A stretch of DNA of 64,000 nucleotides from Labia minor (GCA_963082975.1 OY720349.1:49023962-49087961), one strand, 5' to 3'. Positions 1 to 12,194 are shown, numbered from the stretch's first letter. A program made the numbers and translations. The notes: a model not told the origin generated them from the letters alone.

Positions 1-25
1 ATTCATAAATATTTTAAATCATAAT

Positions 26-44
26 ACACACACACACACACACA
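26..44. repeat. (CA)n microsatellite
   Basis: Uninterrupted alternating A/C tract at the window edge. A (TA)n tract lies at 178-198. Confidence 0.95.
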
Positions 45-224
45 TAATAAATTGTTTTAGGTTGAACATCACAGTAAAATGAAAACAAATGAAATCGGAT
101 AAGAACATATGAGATTTTTTTTATTATTTCCTGTGTACAATTCACTTTTGTAGTTTGACCCGTACCTCTCGGCTCACTATATATATATATATATATATCA
201 TACATTTACGAAAATCTCTTGTTT

Positions 225-545
225 TTTTTCAATTGGGGATGTTTTTCTCTGAGATCTAATTGAGGATCAAAAGGAGGGACAGTGAGTGCGTGAAGGGAAT
301 GAGAGGTTGGACAGACTATCATTTTTGACCCGAGGGTTTTTTCAACTACGAAGACAGCAGCCAAATGAGAGACGGGCGCTCGTGACTCCATCAAATGACT
401 CAATCACGGAGAGGAGGCATCGCACACACCAACACACGAATTGACTAAATATGGAAGGCAAAAAAAAAGTGGTTGGAGCACGAGTAACAAAATGAAAAAA
501 ATCTAGCCCGAGGGTGTTGAAACTTGCTCCAGGAACAAAGAACAA
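225..545. other. Less AT-rich island, function unknown
   Basis: This stretch is visibly richer in G+C than its flanks. Open frames on the minus strand overlap in several frames, none with a recognisable domain or clear codon bias. It could be regulatory DNA or an unrecognised exon; nothing in it decides. From 546 to about 1020 the sequence is plain AT-rich filler. Confidence 0.35.
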
Positions 546-1021
546 TGCACATGGAATTTTGAAAAATTGTTTTTAAGAATTTTAATTTACGTCCAGACAT
601 CTGAAATAAATTGAAATTTACTTTGCATAATTGTTTTCAAAGGTTAAAAATAATTATTCTGAGATTTTAATGAAATAATTCAGACGAATTTTTATCAGGC
701 GTGACAGTACCAATTTCCTTATATATTTCTTTAAATAGATTTTCCAAGTGTGATCAGATATCTTTGAACTATGCAAAAAATTAAAATTGTAAATTTCACA
801 TAGTTAATTATATATTTATAAAAAATTACTTAGAGAAGGATCCAAAAGAATGAAGATATTATAAAATTTATTATATATATTAAAAAATATTTATTGAATA
901 ATACTAGTATTATTCACATCCGTTTAAAACTTAATGTCTTAATCATAAAATATACATCCGCATATTTATTGAATTACTACTAAAATAATAATTTTGATTT
1001 GATGAAATAATACTGAATTTT

Positions 1022-1205
1022 TACTATCTCGCCAGAGATAGTATTGCGATTACGAAAATTTTCGATGTTAAGATTTTGATGTTTTTATACGTTTTGAAGC
1101 TCCCTGAGTAATTTTCACTAAGGTTGAGAAAAATGTGTGTGTGTGTGATCAAGATTACGCAAAATCAAAATTCAGCGATTATCTTATCTTATTATGCTAG
1201 CTAAA

Positions 1206-1252
<47 letters not shown>

Positions 1253-1802
1253 CCATGGGTTCTCAAAAACCGCTCTAACGATTTTTTTCAAATTCACACT
1301 AGATATAGTATTTATAAAGAAAAATTGAGTTTTATTGATCATATCTCTTGAAACATACAGCTTCATTATTTATTTCTTAATTGAAAATTATATATGGGTG
1401 ACGTCACATGAATCCATTTTTATTTTTTAACTGAAATTGTATTAATATTTTATTAATATTTTATTAAAATTTATTATTTAATTTCGAAATAAAATTAAAA
1501 ATATTTATTTTTAATAAAATATATATATATTTATTAATCTCTCTCAAAAAAAAACAACAAAACAAATAAATGTCTTCGAAAGATGGTAATAATTTCAGCT
1601 TGATTGAATCGCTAAAAGTACCGGAATTAATTTTTTAACACGACTGCAAATCACGTGACGAGGTGCCATCAACAAAGAGTCAAACATGCTCTGGTTTAAT
1701 ATATATTTATTAATTTTAATTTATTATTTAATTAATTAAATTTAATTTAAATATAATATATGTGTTAATTAATCCAATTCAAATTTGCAAGAAAGTCCAG
1801 AT
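1022..1802 (-). mobile_element. Helitron-like non-autonomous element, nested
   Basis: The 3' end (plus-strand left) is a perfect hairpin at 1022-1043: TACTATCTC, loop GCCA, GAGATAGTA, followed outward by a T-run. Inward lie a GT microsatellite (1135-1147) and text shared with copies at 38293-38902 and 59927-60125. The other end (about 1787-1802) is a decayed version of the terminus seen intact at 38880-38902 and 16392-16425. The two ends share the inverted motif ACTATCTCGC, as in the asymmetric terminal repeats of Helentron-type elements. The element is interrupted from about 1180 to 1590 by another repeat, after which its sequence resumes ('tttcagcttgattgaatc'). No coding sequence is seen. 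Confidence 0.7.
1180..1590 (+). repeat. Unclassified repeat B, inserted in Helitron-like element
   Basis: Nearly identical to 59015-59602, from 'tatcttatcttattatgc' to 'gaaagatggtaa'. It contains a long (AT)n tract (about 1208-1250) and a perfect CRE palindrome TGACGTCA near 1400, which is mutated in the 59-kb copy. No reading frame beyond the AT tract is meaningful. Its insertion splits the Helitron-like element at 1022-1802. Class unknown. Confidence 0.75.
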
Positions 1803-1889
1803 TTATTTTTTATAGTTCTATGATATTTTTTTTTAAATAAAAGTCATTTTTAAAATTATTATTAGAAATCAAGAAAGAAAAATGACATT

Positions 1890-2290
1890 AATTTGGATAG
1901 ATATTCATTTTTGTGTCATTTTTGTCGATATCTCTTTCGATTGGTTAAATGGGAAATGAAAGCAGAAGACGAATCAATTTGGTTTGTCTTCTCCCATACA
2001 TTTATCCGATCTCCTCTTCTTTATTCAAGTTCAATATTAGAGCTACCTGTCATTGCAACAAATGTAAAAGAGATTGACATCACTTGGTTGGAGATATTAA
2101 TTTGCATTGAGTTCAAAGATCTCTCTGTCTCTCCCACTCCTGGATGTGGTCCTCATCTTTCTACCTTTCCCTTGGCAGCTCCAATGAATTTGACTTAGGG
2201 ACTGAAATGCCAAATTGTAATTAAAACCCTTGCATTTGCGTTTGGCATCTGAAAGCATCCATTGCTCTCGAATGAAACAAAAGAAACTTT
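1890..2290. other. Less AT-rich island with a weak open frame
   Basis: An open plus-strand frame of about 100 codons crosses this island, but its first in-frame ATG lies well inside and the peptide has no recognisable domain. I treat it as a compositional island. The rest of 1802-2790 is AT-rich and unremarkable. Confidence 0.3.
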
Positions 2291-2789
2291 TAAATTAAAA
2301 ATATAACTCGTTGTACTGTAATGAAATGGAATAGAAATGATCGATCCAAGATTTTTAATCCATAATTTAACAACAAAAAAAAAAAAAAGAAAAGAAAATT
2401 AGTTGACCACTATTATGGGTCAGTGATTATGTTACTGGTTCGTCGAATTTGTGAATAAAGGATTTGCAAGTTCAATAATTTAATATACAAAAACGAAGGC
2501 TAAACTAGATAAATAAATAATAATAAGTCCATTATATATAAATTCATTTTATAAATATTCATATATTTTTAAAAATTTTCTTTTTTTTTCTTTTAATTAA
2601 CACTTTAATTTTAATTAATTAACATTATCCAATTGTTTATGAAATATTAAACGTCTTTGATATTTTATTGTAATTAATAATATAAGAATAAAATCTAAAT
2701 CGGATAAGAGAAAATGAACTGAAAATACCTCTAGGGTTTTGGATTAATCATCTTATATACATATTTTCTATTAAAATGTAAGCATTATT

Positions 2790-3170
2790 GGTTTGAGCAT
2801 TTTCAAATGTATTCAGGTGAGGAGGAAGCAAAGGGTGGGGTAGATGGAAGATGGAAAACTTCTCCAGGCGATATCTAAACAGACAATAAAAAGCAATTTA
2901 TTTACGAGTCTCGATGTTCTAAAGACGACTGTTCCAAGTGCGGAAGAAGAAACGACAAGCAAGCATCGTTGTGAAGAGAAGATGGAAGGGAGAGGGAAAG
3001 TGGAAAATGTAAGGGTGTGTAACTGGATGTGCCTCAGGGCCATTTCCTTTATTAAAATCTTCAAATTATCAACATCAAGTGGCTTGGGATGTTGAGAAAA
3101 CGAAACGAAAGGCGGTCATCAAAAACAGAAACAGATAAAATGCTATAGAGAAATGCAGAGAAAGGGTTAA
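2790..3170. other. Purine-rich island, possible regulatory DNA
   Basis: GA-rich stretch with overlapping 83-codon open frames on both strands. Neither resembles a known protein, and mirrored open frames are expected from low stop-codon density here. From 3170 to 4417 the DNA is AT-rich with short simple repeats ((TA)n around 4212-4240, GA tract around 4360) and nothing else I can support. Confidence 0.3.
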
Positions 3171-4206
3171 AAACTTTGAACGCCCTTAAAAAAAAACGAT
3201 TCCCTATGAAAAAAAACAACTAAAATTTAATTTAATTTCACGAAGGGTTTGGAATGTTAATTAATAATTGATTATTTGTGTTGAGAAATATTTAATGTAA
3301 ATAATTTCAAGGTAGATCTTGAAAATAAGTTTGTTTTTGCATTTGAAAGTTTTTAATTAGTGACGATTATTAAAAATCCAAGGAGGTTATTATTATTATT
3401 TTCAATCTGAATAAATTATAGTCTAAGAGTTAAAAAATCACCGATGAATTTTTTTCTTTTCTGATTATTTTTCATTCAAGTTAAAAAAATGTTTAAATTT
3501 AAGTGTCTAACATTATTTAGTGGAATTATGTTCACATCTACAATTATAAATATTTTTACTTAACTGTATAAGATTTAATTTAGGAAATCAAAATTGTTGT
3601 AAATTTGTTTCAATAATAACACGTTTTGAAGATCAATAATATTAAAAATTAAAAATGAATTTTAGATTAATTTAATTATAAGTTGATGTACCACCCTTTA
3701 TATTAGTAACTAATTTGTTAGTAAAAATCACAGCAGTTTGGAATACTTTTTTTAATAAAACTAATCCTACATATTTCTTGAAGAAAATGCGTGTCGAAAA
3801 TCATATTCAAAATTAATCGAATTAAATTATATCTTTAACAGAATGGATGAAAGGAAACTAGAAAGAAGTACTTGAAGTAGATGTTGAAATAACCTCCGAA
3901 ATAAATAATTAAACATAATTTCTATTATTCAAATACACTGAATTTACTAAAAAATAATTAAAATTATTATTTTCTTGTATCCATGTTTAATTATTAGAAG
4001 CACATATATATGTACTATAAACAAACCTTAGCCACCACCCTTAAATAAACTGTGTTCATTTTTATATATGATATAAAAATTTAAAATATTAATAGTAAGC
4101 CAGAATAATAAAATAAAAATTATTTAATTATATTATTCGTAACATTAACCTTTTTTATGTTGACAATTTTTTGTCCAAATTACTATAGAGATAATTATAT
4201 TTAAAT

Positions 4207-4248
<42 letters not shown>

Positions 4249-4425
4249 TGTATTATAGTTTCCTCTTTAATAAAAAAAATCTACTTAAATTTCACCCTTT
4301 TTTAATGGCATATACCAATCTAAAAATAAAAACAAAATGTAATGTTATGTTTAGCATTAGAGAGAGAGAGAGACAGAAAAAGGATTCTACACATTAATTG
4401 TATATTACTTTCATTTATGTATATA

Positions 4426-5497
4426 CAGGGCTTGACGGCAACGCGTTACAAGTAACGGCGTTCCCGAGTACAGTAACTAGTACCGGGAGTTACAAGTTTC
4501 TACCGATTTTTTTTTCAATTTCGTGTTTCGGCAATTTCCGGCCAACTTCGAAAGAGTCGGGGTGTTATGGAAAGCAGCCTCCACGAAATGAATTCATCCA
4601 TCTTTCAAAATGAGATGGGTTCCACAACATTTCGATGAAAAAAAAATAAGAATAAACAACTTATGTTTGAATATAATTCAAAATCATAAAAAATTATTAA
4701 AAAAAGAAGAGCCTTCTGAGTATAGTTCAGAGGAAGATGATTTTTATATATTTTCTAACCCACAAGAAGAAAAAATTCAAACAAATATGTGTCTTTTATG
4801 AAAGAGAAAAATAACAATATTAACTCTATAGAAAATTACCCGACAATAAAAAAAATTATTTGTTAAATTTAATATTCATTTATGCTCATCTGCGTCAGTA
4901 GAAAGGTTATTTTCTTTTGCATCATATATACATGCCCCCTCTAGATCTTCTTTATCTGAAGAATTGTCTGAACAATTCGTTTTTTTTGAAATAAAATCAA
5001 ATCTTTTCCTCTTATAATATTGATTGACAGCAATATTAGCCTACACTTTATCAAGATTTAAAAAAGTTTTTGAATTCTATTTTTATTAAATTATCGTTTA
5101 ATTAATTACCTTAATAAGTTTTATTATAAATGTGTATAAAAAAATTTAAAAATCGTATATAATTTTATAAATAAAAATTAAACGAATTTATATTAAATAT
5201 TCTCTTTTTACCTAATCCTAAAAGTTTCTGTTAAGATTGTTGGTATTGTGAGAGTGTAGTCCATCTCGGATATACCTTAAAAGTAATTTATTTATTAAAT
5301 AAATATGCTTTAAAGCACTTCAATCGTTTACCCAGGTATTCTTCTCGAAGGTACCTGAAGTAAAAAAGAAAATTTCTTTTGAAGGAACTGTAACGTAACG
5401 CGTGCCAGGAACTTGTAACTGTACCGGGTCCCTCAAAAATGAAAGGAACTTGTAACTGTATCGAGTTCCTCAAAAATTGAGGAAAGGCCCAGCCCTG
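4426..5497 (+). mobile_element. hAT transposon, internally deleted, complete ends
   Basis: The ends are CAGGGCTTG (4426) and CAGCCCTG (to 5497), an imperfect inverted pair of the hAT type. They are flanked by an identical 8-bp target duplication, TGTATATA, at 4418-4425 and 5498-5505, the hallmark length for hAT. Both subterminal regions contain repeated GTTACAAGT / ACTTGTAAC and ACGCGTTAC motifs, plausible transposase binding sites. At 1072 bp it is far shorter than an autonomous hAT (usually 2.5 kb or more) and keeps only a C-terminal transposase remnant. The intact target duplication means both ends are preserved as inserted. Confidence 0.93.
4608..5017 (+). pseudogene. hAT transposase C-terminal fragment (hATC domain)
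   Basis: Two coding remnants are visible. From 4610 an open frame reads MRWVPQHFDEKK and leads into an acidic stretch with SSEEDDFYIF, matching the region upstream of the hAT dimerisation domain. After a stop and frame change, about 4851-5017 encodes SSASVERLFSFASYI, the signature hATC motif, followed by SRSSLSEELSEQFVFFE and a stop. hATC mediates transposase dimerisation. The N-terminal BED finger and the catalytic core are missing, so no active protein is possible. The fragment sits inside the hAT ends at 4426-5497 and is in the orientation expected for that element. Confidence 0.88.
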
Positions 5498-5505
5498 TGT
5501 ATATA

Positions 5506-6340
5506 TTTAATATATGTAAAAGATGGCAATATTGTATTTTCAACTCAATAATTTTATCCAAATTTAGATTTTTAGGCTTTGAGAAAATTATCTGTGTACT
5601 GTCATTCTACCACATATACAATATTTTTTAACTAAGACAAAAGTATTCTCTTGAAACCCATGGATCTCTAAAATATTAAATATTTTTCTTGCAATCCAAA
5701 TACTATTTAAAATTACAGTAAAAAATAAAGTATAAGGAGAGGGCATCGGTCTTGGTAAAGATAAATAATTGGTAAAATTTACATCAAAGATTGGTTATAA
5801 TAGAATTAAAAATATTTAAAAAGAGACTAATATGATATCAATAGTTTAAAATGTTGTAACACAGCAGATTATAAAATGAGAAAAAGGAGTTTTTCTTAAA
5901 AGATATTAATAAGAAAATAAAAAATAGTGATAAAATTGATGTAAATTTAACAAATAACTTTGCCTAGGCCCATGGATTTATAGATTGATTCATGACTCAA
6001 GAAACAAGTAAATAAGTAAATTTTGAGTCAATCGGTTTGTACTGGATGTTAATTTTTATTTTTAAAAACTGAAAACATAATCCCATCCAAACATAAAGTG
6101 TAACTTACAAAGTATCATAATATCTATATATTTAATACGATAGTGTCCGTCTGTACGCAAAAAACTCTAGAGCCTAAACTACAAGGAGTAAGGTAACCAA
6201 ATTTTTCTGAGGTGAAGGGTACCTCAAATGATGAAAAATAAAAAAGAAATTAGAATCTTAGGTAACTCCTGAGCTGAGCTGCGGGTGTTCCATTTTCCAG
6301 AAATATATATAAAGGAGAGTATTTGTATGTACGTAATTTG
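5506..6340. other. AT-rich spacer with a repeat-like segment
   Basis: Mostly featureless. Around 6140-6250 a segment beginning 'agtgtccgtctgtacgcaaa' has the style of the Helitron-like repeats elsewhere in the window, but I found no second copy here to delimit it. Confidence 0.35.
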
Positions 6341-6365
6341 TTTACTTTTTTGTTGTCATAGAAAC

Positions 6366-6366
<1 letters not shown>

Positions 6367-6409
<43 letters not shown>
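6367..6409. repeat. (AT)n microsatellite
   Basis: Long uninterrupted TA tract. Open frames through it read only Tyr-Ile repeats and are artefacts. Confidence 0.95.
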
Positions 6410-6414
<5 letters not shown>

Positions 6415-6554
6415 CCTCTCTCTCTCCCTCTATTTAAAATTTTAAAAAATTTCTTAAGCCAGGTAAATAAATTGGACTGGAGGAGGAGACATGTGATTAG
6501 AGAAATTGGGGAAAAATCAACCGAAATGTAATTAAACAAAAAAATTCAAGAATT

Positions 6555-7345
6555 ATGCTACGGATACGACTTACATACAATTAACATACAAAATGTAGAA
6601 TTTGAAAAAGTATAAATATTTAAATACTTAAGATCTCTAATCACGAAGGATAATAATATTCGAGAAGAATTTAAATCGACGTTGTAATTGAGTAACGCCT
6701 GTTATTATGCAGTAAAGGGGCTTATTTCATCAAAGAGGATCAAAATTAAAATATATAAAACAATTATTTTTCATGTTGATCGATGACTAGGGTGACCATA
6801 TTTCGAAAACACCAAACCGGGATAAACGGTATACCTTTTTTTTAGAACTAAATTGAAAAAATAATTACGAAATGTCCTAAATATTGAAAAAACGGGACAG
6901 TAGGGTGTCCCGAAGACATTTTTGGGACAGAGCACCTAAAGACGGGACGTTTGGTCAGACTATCGATGACTCTGGGAGACGAGCGTAGATTTGGAGTATT
7001 TGTGAGATTAATATTGTTCGCAGCATTTATAGGCCAAAAGAAGATGAGGTCACAGGGGGATGGCGGAGATGGCATAACGAGAAATAATGTCCAGATATAG
7101 TTAAGGTTATAAAATCAAAAAGGCTGGGATGGGATGGGGACGTGGTTGGAATTGGAGAAACTAGAAATTGGGAGAAACCGATTGGGAAACATCCGGTGGA
7201 AGACCAAGGACCAAGGTGGGTGGACAATGAAGGAAGGGACATGGGAGAGATGGGACAGGGTAGGATTTGGTTGTAGCTCAGGATAGGGGCGCTTAGAGAA
7301 ATGTGGATGCTGCGGCTAAGAACTTTCGAAAACTGTAGAGACACA
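6555..7345 (+). pseudogene. RTE-like non-LTR retrotransposon pol, C-terminal relic
   Basis: Broken coding sequence for the region after the reverse transcriptase palm. Segment 1 (about 6555-6780) contains FKYLRSLITKDNNIREEFKS and ISSKRIKIKIYKTII. After a 175-bp insertion, segment 2 continues with remnants of the 'RVFER..LR.IYGP' and 'GHVARM' blocks, then text matching 'PIGKRPRGRPRxRWxDNV' and 'W..LAQDRDRWR' at 7150-7345. These blocks are characteristic of RTE/BovB-like ORF2 C-termini. Many stops and frameshifts are present. The catalytic FADD region and the endonuclease are absent. Related fragments lie at 20860-21165 and 50480-50810. Confidence 0.8.
6788..6962. mobile_element. 175-bp hAT-type MITE
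   Basis: The termini TAGGGTGACCA (6788) and TGGTCAGACTA (to 6962) are imperfect inverted repeats. An identical 8-bp duplication TCGATGAC flanks the element at 6780-6787 and 6963-6970. It sits inside the RTE pol relic, so the pre-insertion site can be read directly by removing one duplication. The start 'ggtgaccatatttcgaaaac' is partly matched near 57368, suggesting a second, truncated relative. Non-coding. Confidence 0.9.
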
Positions 7346-7379
7346 GAGTTAGATAAATACAATAATAATATATAATTAA

Positions 7380-7572
7380 TTTACTGATTAAATTAAAATA
7401 TATTTTACAAGAAAACAAATACATGTCTTATCTACTTATACTGATTGAAACAAAATGGATGAAAACCTTTTACATACAGACTTTCAACCAAATACTATGT
7501 ATCACTCGGGGGTACAGGGGGCGGAGCCCCCGTTTAGGTGTGAAGAGCGCCGTAGGCGCTCGGAGCAGCTAG
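7380..7572 (+). mobile_element. Helitron 3' terminus (CTAG end)
   Basis: Two GC-rich hairpins stand out. GGGGGC-GGA-GCCCCC lies at 7517-7531. GAGCGCC-GTA-GGCGCTC lies at 7545-7561. Seven bases later comes CTAG (7569-7572), then T. A short hairpin just before CTRR with insertion 5' of T is the canonical Helitron 3' end. The same tail occurs at 21230-21413, 58020-58143, and reversed at 25209-25340, where it lies downstream of a Helitron helicase gene, which supports the assignment. At this locus it directly follows the RTE relic. Confidence 0.88.
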
Positions 7573-8770
7573 TTATTCTTATTCTTCTTATTATTTCTTA
7601 TTCTTAATTGTTTAATATCTCTGAGATTTTATAATAAATAATTTTATGTAATATAATTCTAAAATATAGATAAATATCATTTTTGTAAATCCTCAAAATG
7701 TCTTATAATAAGATTATCAAAAAGATTAAAATTTGAAATCGACTTGTTCCCTTTGATAAAATGAATTTTCCAGGCATGATATAATAGAAAGAATACAGTT
7801 TTTCCATTTAATCTGCTCCTCTCTTTGGAATGAAAGAAGAGAGAAATACATCTCTTCGTTTGGGTGGGGTAAAGATCTAAGGAAATATCCCCCTAAAAAG
7901 AAGGATCTCCACTCAATTAGTTCACACCCTGACAGGAGAGACTTCACTTTGTATCAATGCTGCCAGCCAAGAAGAAAAAAATTGATCCTTTCATCGTATT
8001 CAGAAGGAATTACAAATACTTTGATGGGGTTTAAATTTAAGAAAGTAAAGCACATCGAAAAAGGTTTATTAAAGTGTAATTATTGACTTGGATAGAATTT
8101 GTCAGGCGAGTTGGTATGGCTGAAATTAAATGAATTATTAATTGTTGGGTAGAAGATTTCTACTTACTTAACTCGCGGGTTAAAAAAAGATGCTGGCACT
8201 CAATTCATTAATAAACCAGGGAGAAAATTAAGAAAAAAAAAATAAGATCAACGAAAAAAATGATAAGATTCTTTTCCATCAGAATTTCCTTCATTAAATT
8301 ATATGTTAATAATCATAACAAAATATTTTTAATAATAATTATTCTTCTTCGAGTATATTAGTTTTGTCAATGAATAGTTTGCTATTCAAATTCCTTGTTA
8401 TAATGATATTCAACATTATATATTTAAAAATGAATAGATATATATTAAATATTTATTTTTTTAGATTTAAAATAGAATTAGTATCAATATAACCTACAAT
8501 CCGTATACATACTAAGAAAATTTTGTCTTTAAGTAGTAAATAAATTGAAAAATTTTAATTGTATTTTTATAATTACATGGAAGTAGCTTACATATATTTC
8601 TAATTCTTTTATTTTTTATTTAATATTATAAACATTAATTATATAATTATATAAAAAAAGTTTGAAATTGTTTTTTTTTAGGTTCTGAATATGTATATAT
8701 ATTCAAGAGTTGTATTTATATCTCTGATCTACTTATGAAAAACAAGTAACCATAATTTTAATTAAATTTA
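7573..8770. other. AT-rich spacer with a less AT-rich patch
   Basis: The patch at about 7724-8020 contains a minus-strand open frame of about 70 codons without recognisable similarity. The remainder is AT-rich filler with no supported feature. Confidence 0.3.
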
Positions 8771-9061
8771 TTTTTTTTTCAAAATATTCACCATCGAGAT
8801 TAATCAACTTTTGCATACTTCTGAACTATTTTTCGAATCACTTAACGTTGAGGTAAAATTTTTTACCTTTGTTATTTATTATCAAGACAAGAGTGCATTG
8901 ATGGACTTAATTCTTGAAACGAAGATATAGCACTAAAGAATTATAAAAATAGTATAATGTAGTCAATCGTTTCCAACACTTTTTTTTAGGAAATTAGTGA
9001 AGGTCGTCCAAAATCGGTTGTTCAGCCAATAAACATTGCAGCTGAATGTGTACTGTTACTA
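8771..9061. pseudogene. Mariner transposase scraps in both orientations
   Basis: On the minus strand, 8771-8826 encodes RSMQKLINLDGEYFEKK, resembling the C-terminal end of Tc1/mariner transposases ('..C....GDYFE'). On the plus strand, 8990-9061 encodes EISEGRPKSVVQPINIAA, resembling the mariner N-terminal 'GRPKSVV.PENI.A' block. The opposite orientations mean either two insertions or a rearranged element. Both are short and heavily decayed, and no catalytic residue is present. Confidence 0.55.
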
Positions 9062-9079
9062 TGTATCCTGATAGCATAA

Positions 9080-9720
9080 AATTTTAGTATTAAAATCATT
9101 ACTAAATGCATATAATCCCAGCAACTCCAAACTACCAGAAGAAGAGAATGTTGTTGTTTTTGTTTTTTCATTATTAAACCAGAAATATATATATATATAT
9201 ATGTTTTTATTCAGAATTTGTTTTCATTTAATGGAATTAAATTTATTAAATATAAATTAGGTTTTTGTGAAATTTCCACCACTCACTTAATATGGAATTT
9301 AATCTTTTTTTTAATCCAAGTTTCTTTTATTTCAACAGAATTCGCAATTTTCTTCTTCTTGAGTTCCAACTCTCAAATTGTTATTATTTCTCATTAATTT
9401 TTAATTCTTCCTCTCAAACTCTTTTGTTTCTCGAATCTTGTAATTAAATTATTGTTTAAACATTTTTTTAAGCTTGAAATATATATATATATAATTTATA
9501 TTTAATGCTAAGAGAAAACTTTTTAATTTTTACAAAAACAAAGAATTTTTAAGACTAATATAAAAAAAAAACTTTTTTTTTTTATTATAAGTAAATTCAA
9601 TTCTCTCATTAAACTTCTCGATTGCAATTTTAATTTTCTCTTTGAAGTCAAATGTTGATATAAAGAATTTTACCTCTCAAATATTTATTATCAAATACAT
9701 TGAAAACAAATAATATTTGC
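9080..9720. other. AT-rich spacer
   Basis: Contains (AT)n tracts near 9187-9202 and 9478-9492 and homopolymer runs. No gene or element recognised. Confidence 0.6.
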
Positions 9721-10150
9721 CCGAGTGCAATTTTATCCCCCGCTAACCTCCGACCCGATTCGTCTACCTTCGTCTATCTCCGACCATCCCGGGAATCTAC
9801 GCTTCGTTTTCTTAATCCCCGACAAAAGTTTGTTGAGAGGAGCAAGAAGATGAGGGAGTGAATGATGGGTGGGTGATATTGGATTTCCGACTTTTGCCAG
9901 GAATTGACATTGACAGCGTCGAGTAACTCGACACTGAGATGGCAGTTGGGCCCATTTGATAATGGCTGGGGCCGCGTCGCAATCTCGGAAATGCGCCTCA
10001 CCTCTCCACATCCAGGCTGGTCGAGAAATCAATTAAACATTAAATGAGAAATTTAACAACCCATTCAATCCGGATGCTTTATTGTTCGACATTTACTCCT
10101 CAATGTGCCTTTCTCATTTTGTGGGACTACAAATTTTCTTTAAATCTAAA
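9720..10150. other. GC-richer island with a short palindrome
   Basis: One of the clearest composition shifts in the first 20 kb. It contains a perfect hairpin, GTCGAGT-A-ACTCGAC, at 9918-9932. Minus-strand open frames of 75-99 codons overlap in different frames and have no identifiable domain. It is a candidate conserved non-coding element or unrecognised exon. Confidence 0.35.
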
Positions 10151-10376
10151 ATCAAAAACAGAATAAAGAATAAACAAAAGTATGTTAATTAAAATTATAA
10201 AGATAACAGGTATATGATCCAAATTAGTTCTTTGAGAAGAAAAAATAAAAAAAAATTAAAAATGAATCAGATATTAATTTGATGAATATATGAGGTTTGA
10301 TAATAATTAATTTTTAAGGTCAACCTAACCTTGTTAATTTCTTGGATAAAAAAATATCCAGTTGAATAGAATTTGT

Positions 10377-10515
10377 CATCAACTCAAATAATGTTTTTAG
10401 GACAAAATAATATTTTTTCTCTATTTTTTCAAATTTTTTAATGCTTTAGTATTCTACAAAACTTGAAAGTCAACTCAAATAATGTTTATAGGACAAAATA
10501 TTTTTTCTTTTTTTT
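10377..10515 (+). repeat. Local direct duplication, about 40 bp
   Basis: The phrase 'tcaactcaaataatgttt', continuing through 'aggacaaaata', occurs at about 10380 and again at about 10471, about 91 bp apart. The surroundings (10150-11520) are AT-rich with no recognisable gene. Confidence 0.7.
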
Positions 10516-11529
10516 TAAATTTTTAATTTGATATCAGTGTTGTTATTGACAATGTTTAAAATTGTTATTTAATTGTTATTTAACCATTTTATCAATGAAC
10601 TTGGCCAATTACTATCAATTTACTTTGTAATAATCTTAAATCATATAACTAAAATATACAATGATTGTTACCTTCTATTAACCCTTAGTTTCATAAATGA
10701 ACTGTTTTATAGAAAATCCATATATATGCAAAGTCTATAATTGACAAAATTTGTTTATTTACAAATCCACTTACCTATATTTTATATTTTAAATATTTTT
10801 TTTTTATTAATATGAATTAAATATTTTCAAAAAGAGGAAAGAATAAATTTAATATATTTTAAAGAGATTTGCTACTTGGCTTCTGCATGGAATCCAACTC
10901 CTGTGTATTTAAAGTTAATTAATTCTAGATTATATGTCTTCATTATCTGCAACTGACACTTGTTTTCAAGTTACGATAGTATAAGGAATCTTTATTACTA
11001 CTATTACTAACAATAATACTAATATTATACTTATTCCGTTTAATGTTCAGGAGATCTAATGATTAAATCCCTATCCTTTAACAATTGACAAGAATATTTA
11101 TGAATTGCAACTCGCAAGATATTTAATCGTTTAGATGAAATTACCCAATAATTCAAAAAATGTATATTATACATTTTGTTAATTTATGCATATTCAAATA
11201 TATATATGGAAAGGTTGCTTTTGATGGGTCGGTTCCTAAAATGGGCTTGTTTAATTTCTCAATAGATGTAAATATTACACGTAGTCTAATGGTCAATAAG
11301 TGTACACCATTTTGTCAAAGGATAAACATTTTAACTTTGAGTTATTTCAAGAAGGCATTAAGAAACTGAAAATAAGGTTTTAACTTTTTTCTTCTAATTT
11401 ACAATGTTAAGGAAGTAAATATATTAATAGTGATTGAATTAATGCAGAAGTTGAATTTTTTTGAAGTTTGATTATTTGTTAGAATTTTGTTATATTCACA
11501 ATATAAATTAAAATGTAATAAACTGAGAC

Positions 11530-11615
11530 TGGCACTTGCTAAACGACGTCATGCTAGTTGACTTAAATGAGCCATTGTATCTGCACGTCTTTTCGCTAAT
11601 ACCGAGTTTTGTAGC
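11530..11615. repeat. Short dispersed repeat with a copy near 32.9 kb
   Basis: The segment from 'gccattgtatctgcacgtct' to 'gagtttt' reappears in reverse complement at about 32921-32965 with a few substitutions. Neither copy has clear ends. It could be part of a dispersed repeat or a conserved regulatory block. Confidence 0.5.
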
Positions 11616-12194
11616 AAACAAAAAAGAAAGAAACAATTAAATAACAATAATATCAGGATGCATATAATATAAATTAACGAGAAACATTTAATTTAATACC
11701 ATTTAAAGTAAAATAATTAAATAAGTAATTAATTCACATTTAAATTAATAGTAATTTACTCATAATTTAATTAAATAATAAATTGATAAAGGTTATTAAT
11801 TATAAATTAATATTGTAAAAACAAGTTGAGATCTTCAGTTCTGTCATTCATGTCTCTTGGAGTAAGAGGAAAAATCTAGGAAACCAGTCGCCTTAATTGA
11901 GCCGATTACATTAACATTGAATATTTAGTATTTCTGTGACTAGTTAAGTGAAAAACCATAAAAAATGTATATATTGCATTCTATATATATATATATACAT
12001 ATAAATTATGTAATAGTCGATAAATTTATGAAGAATCAAGATTAAAAGATTTATTCTATCAAAAATACATACGGCTTGAAAATCGTGACTATCATTTGTT
12101 CAAAGTTTGTCTAATAAAAATTATTGATAGGTAATAAAAATCAATGAATTTAGTAATTTATATTGTTTTTGCTAACTTTAAGTTAAAGTAAAAA

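Noticed and set aside
1184..1366. Open frame with Tyr-Ile repeats
   Set aside because: Produced by an (AT)n microsatellite. The same applies to frames at 6342-6539 and 54837-55046, and to the Thr-His frame at 59929-60111 from the TG tract.
2813..3095. Paired 83-codon frames as a host gene
   Set aside because: Open on both strands with no domain, codon bias or splice context. Better explained by low stop density in a less AT-rich patch.
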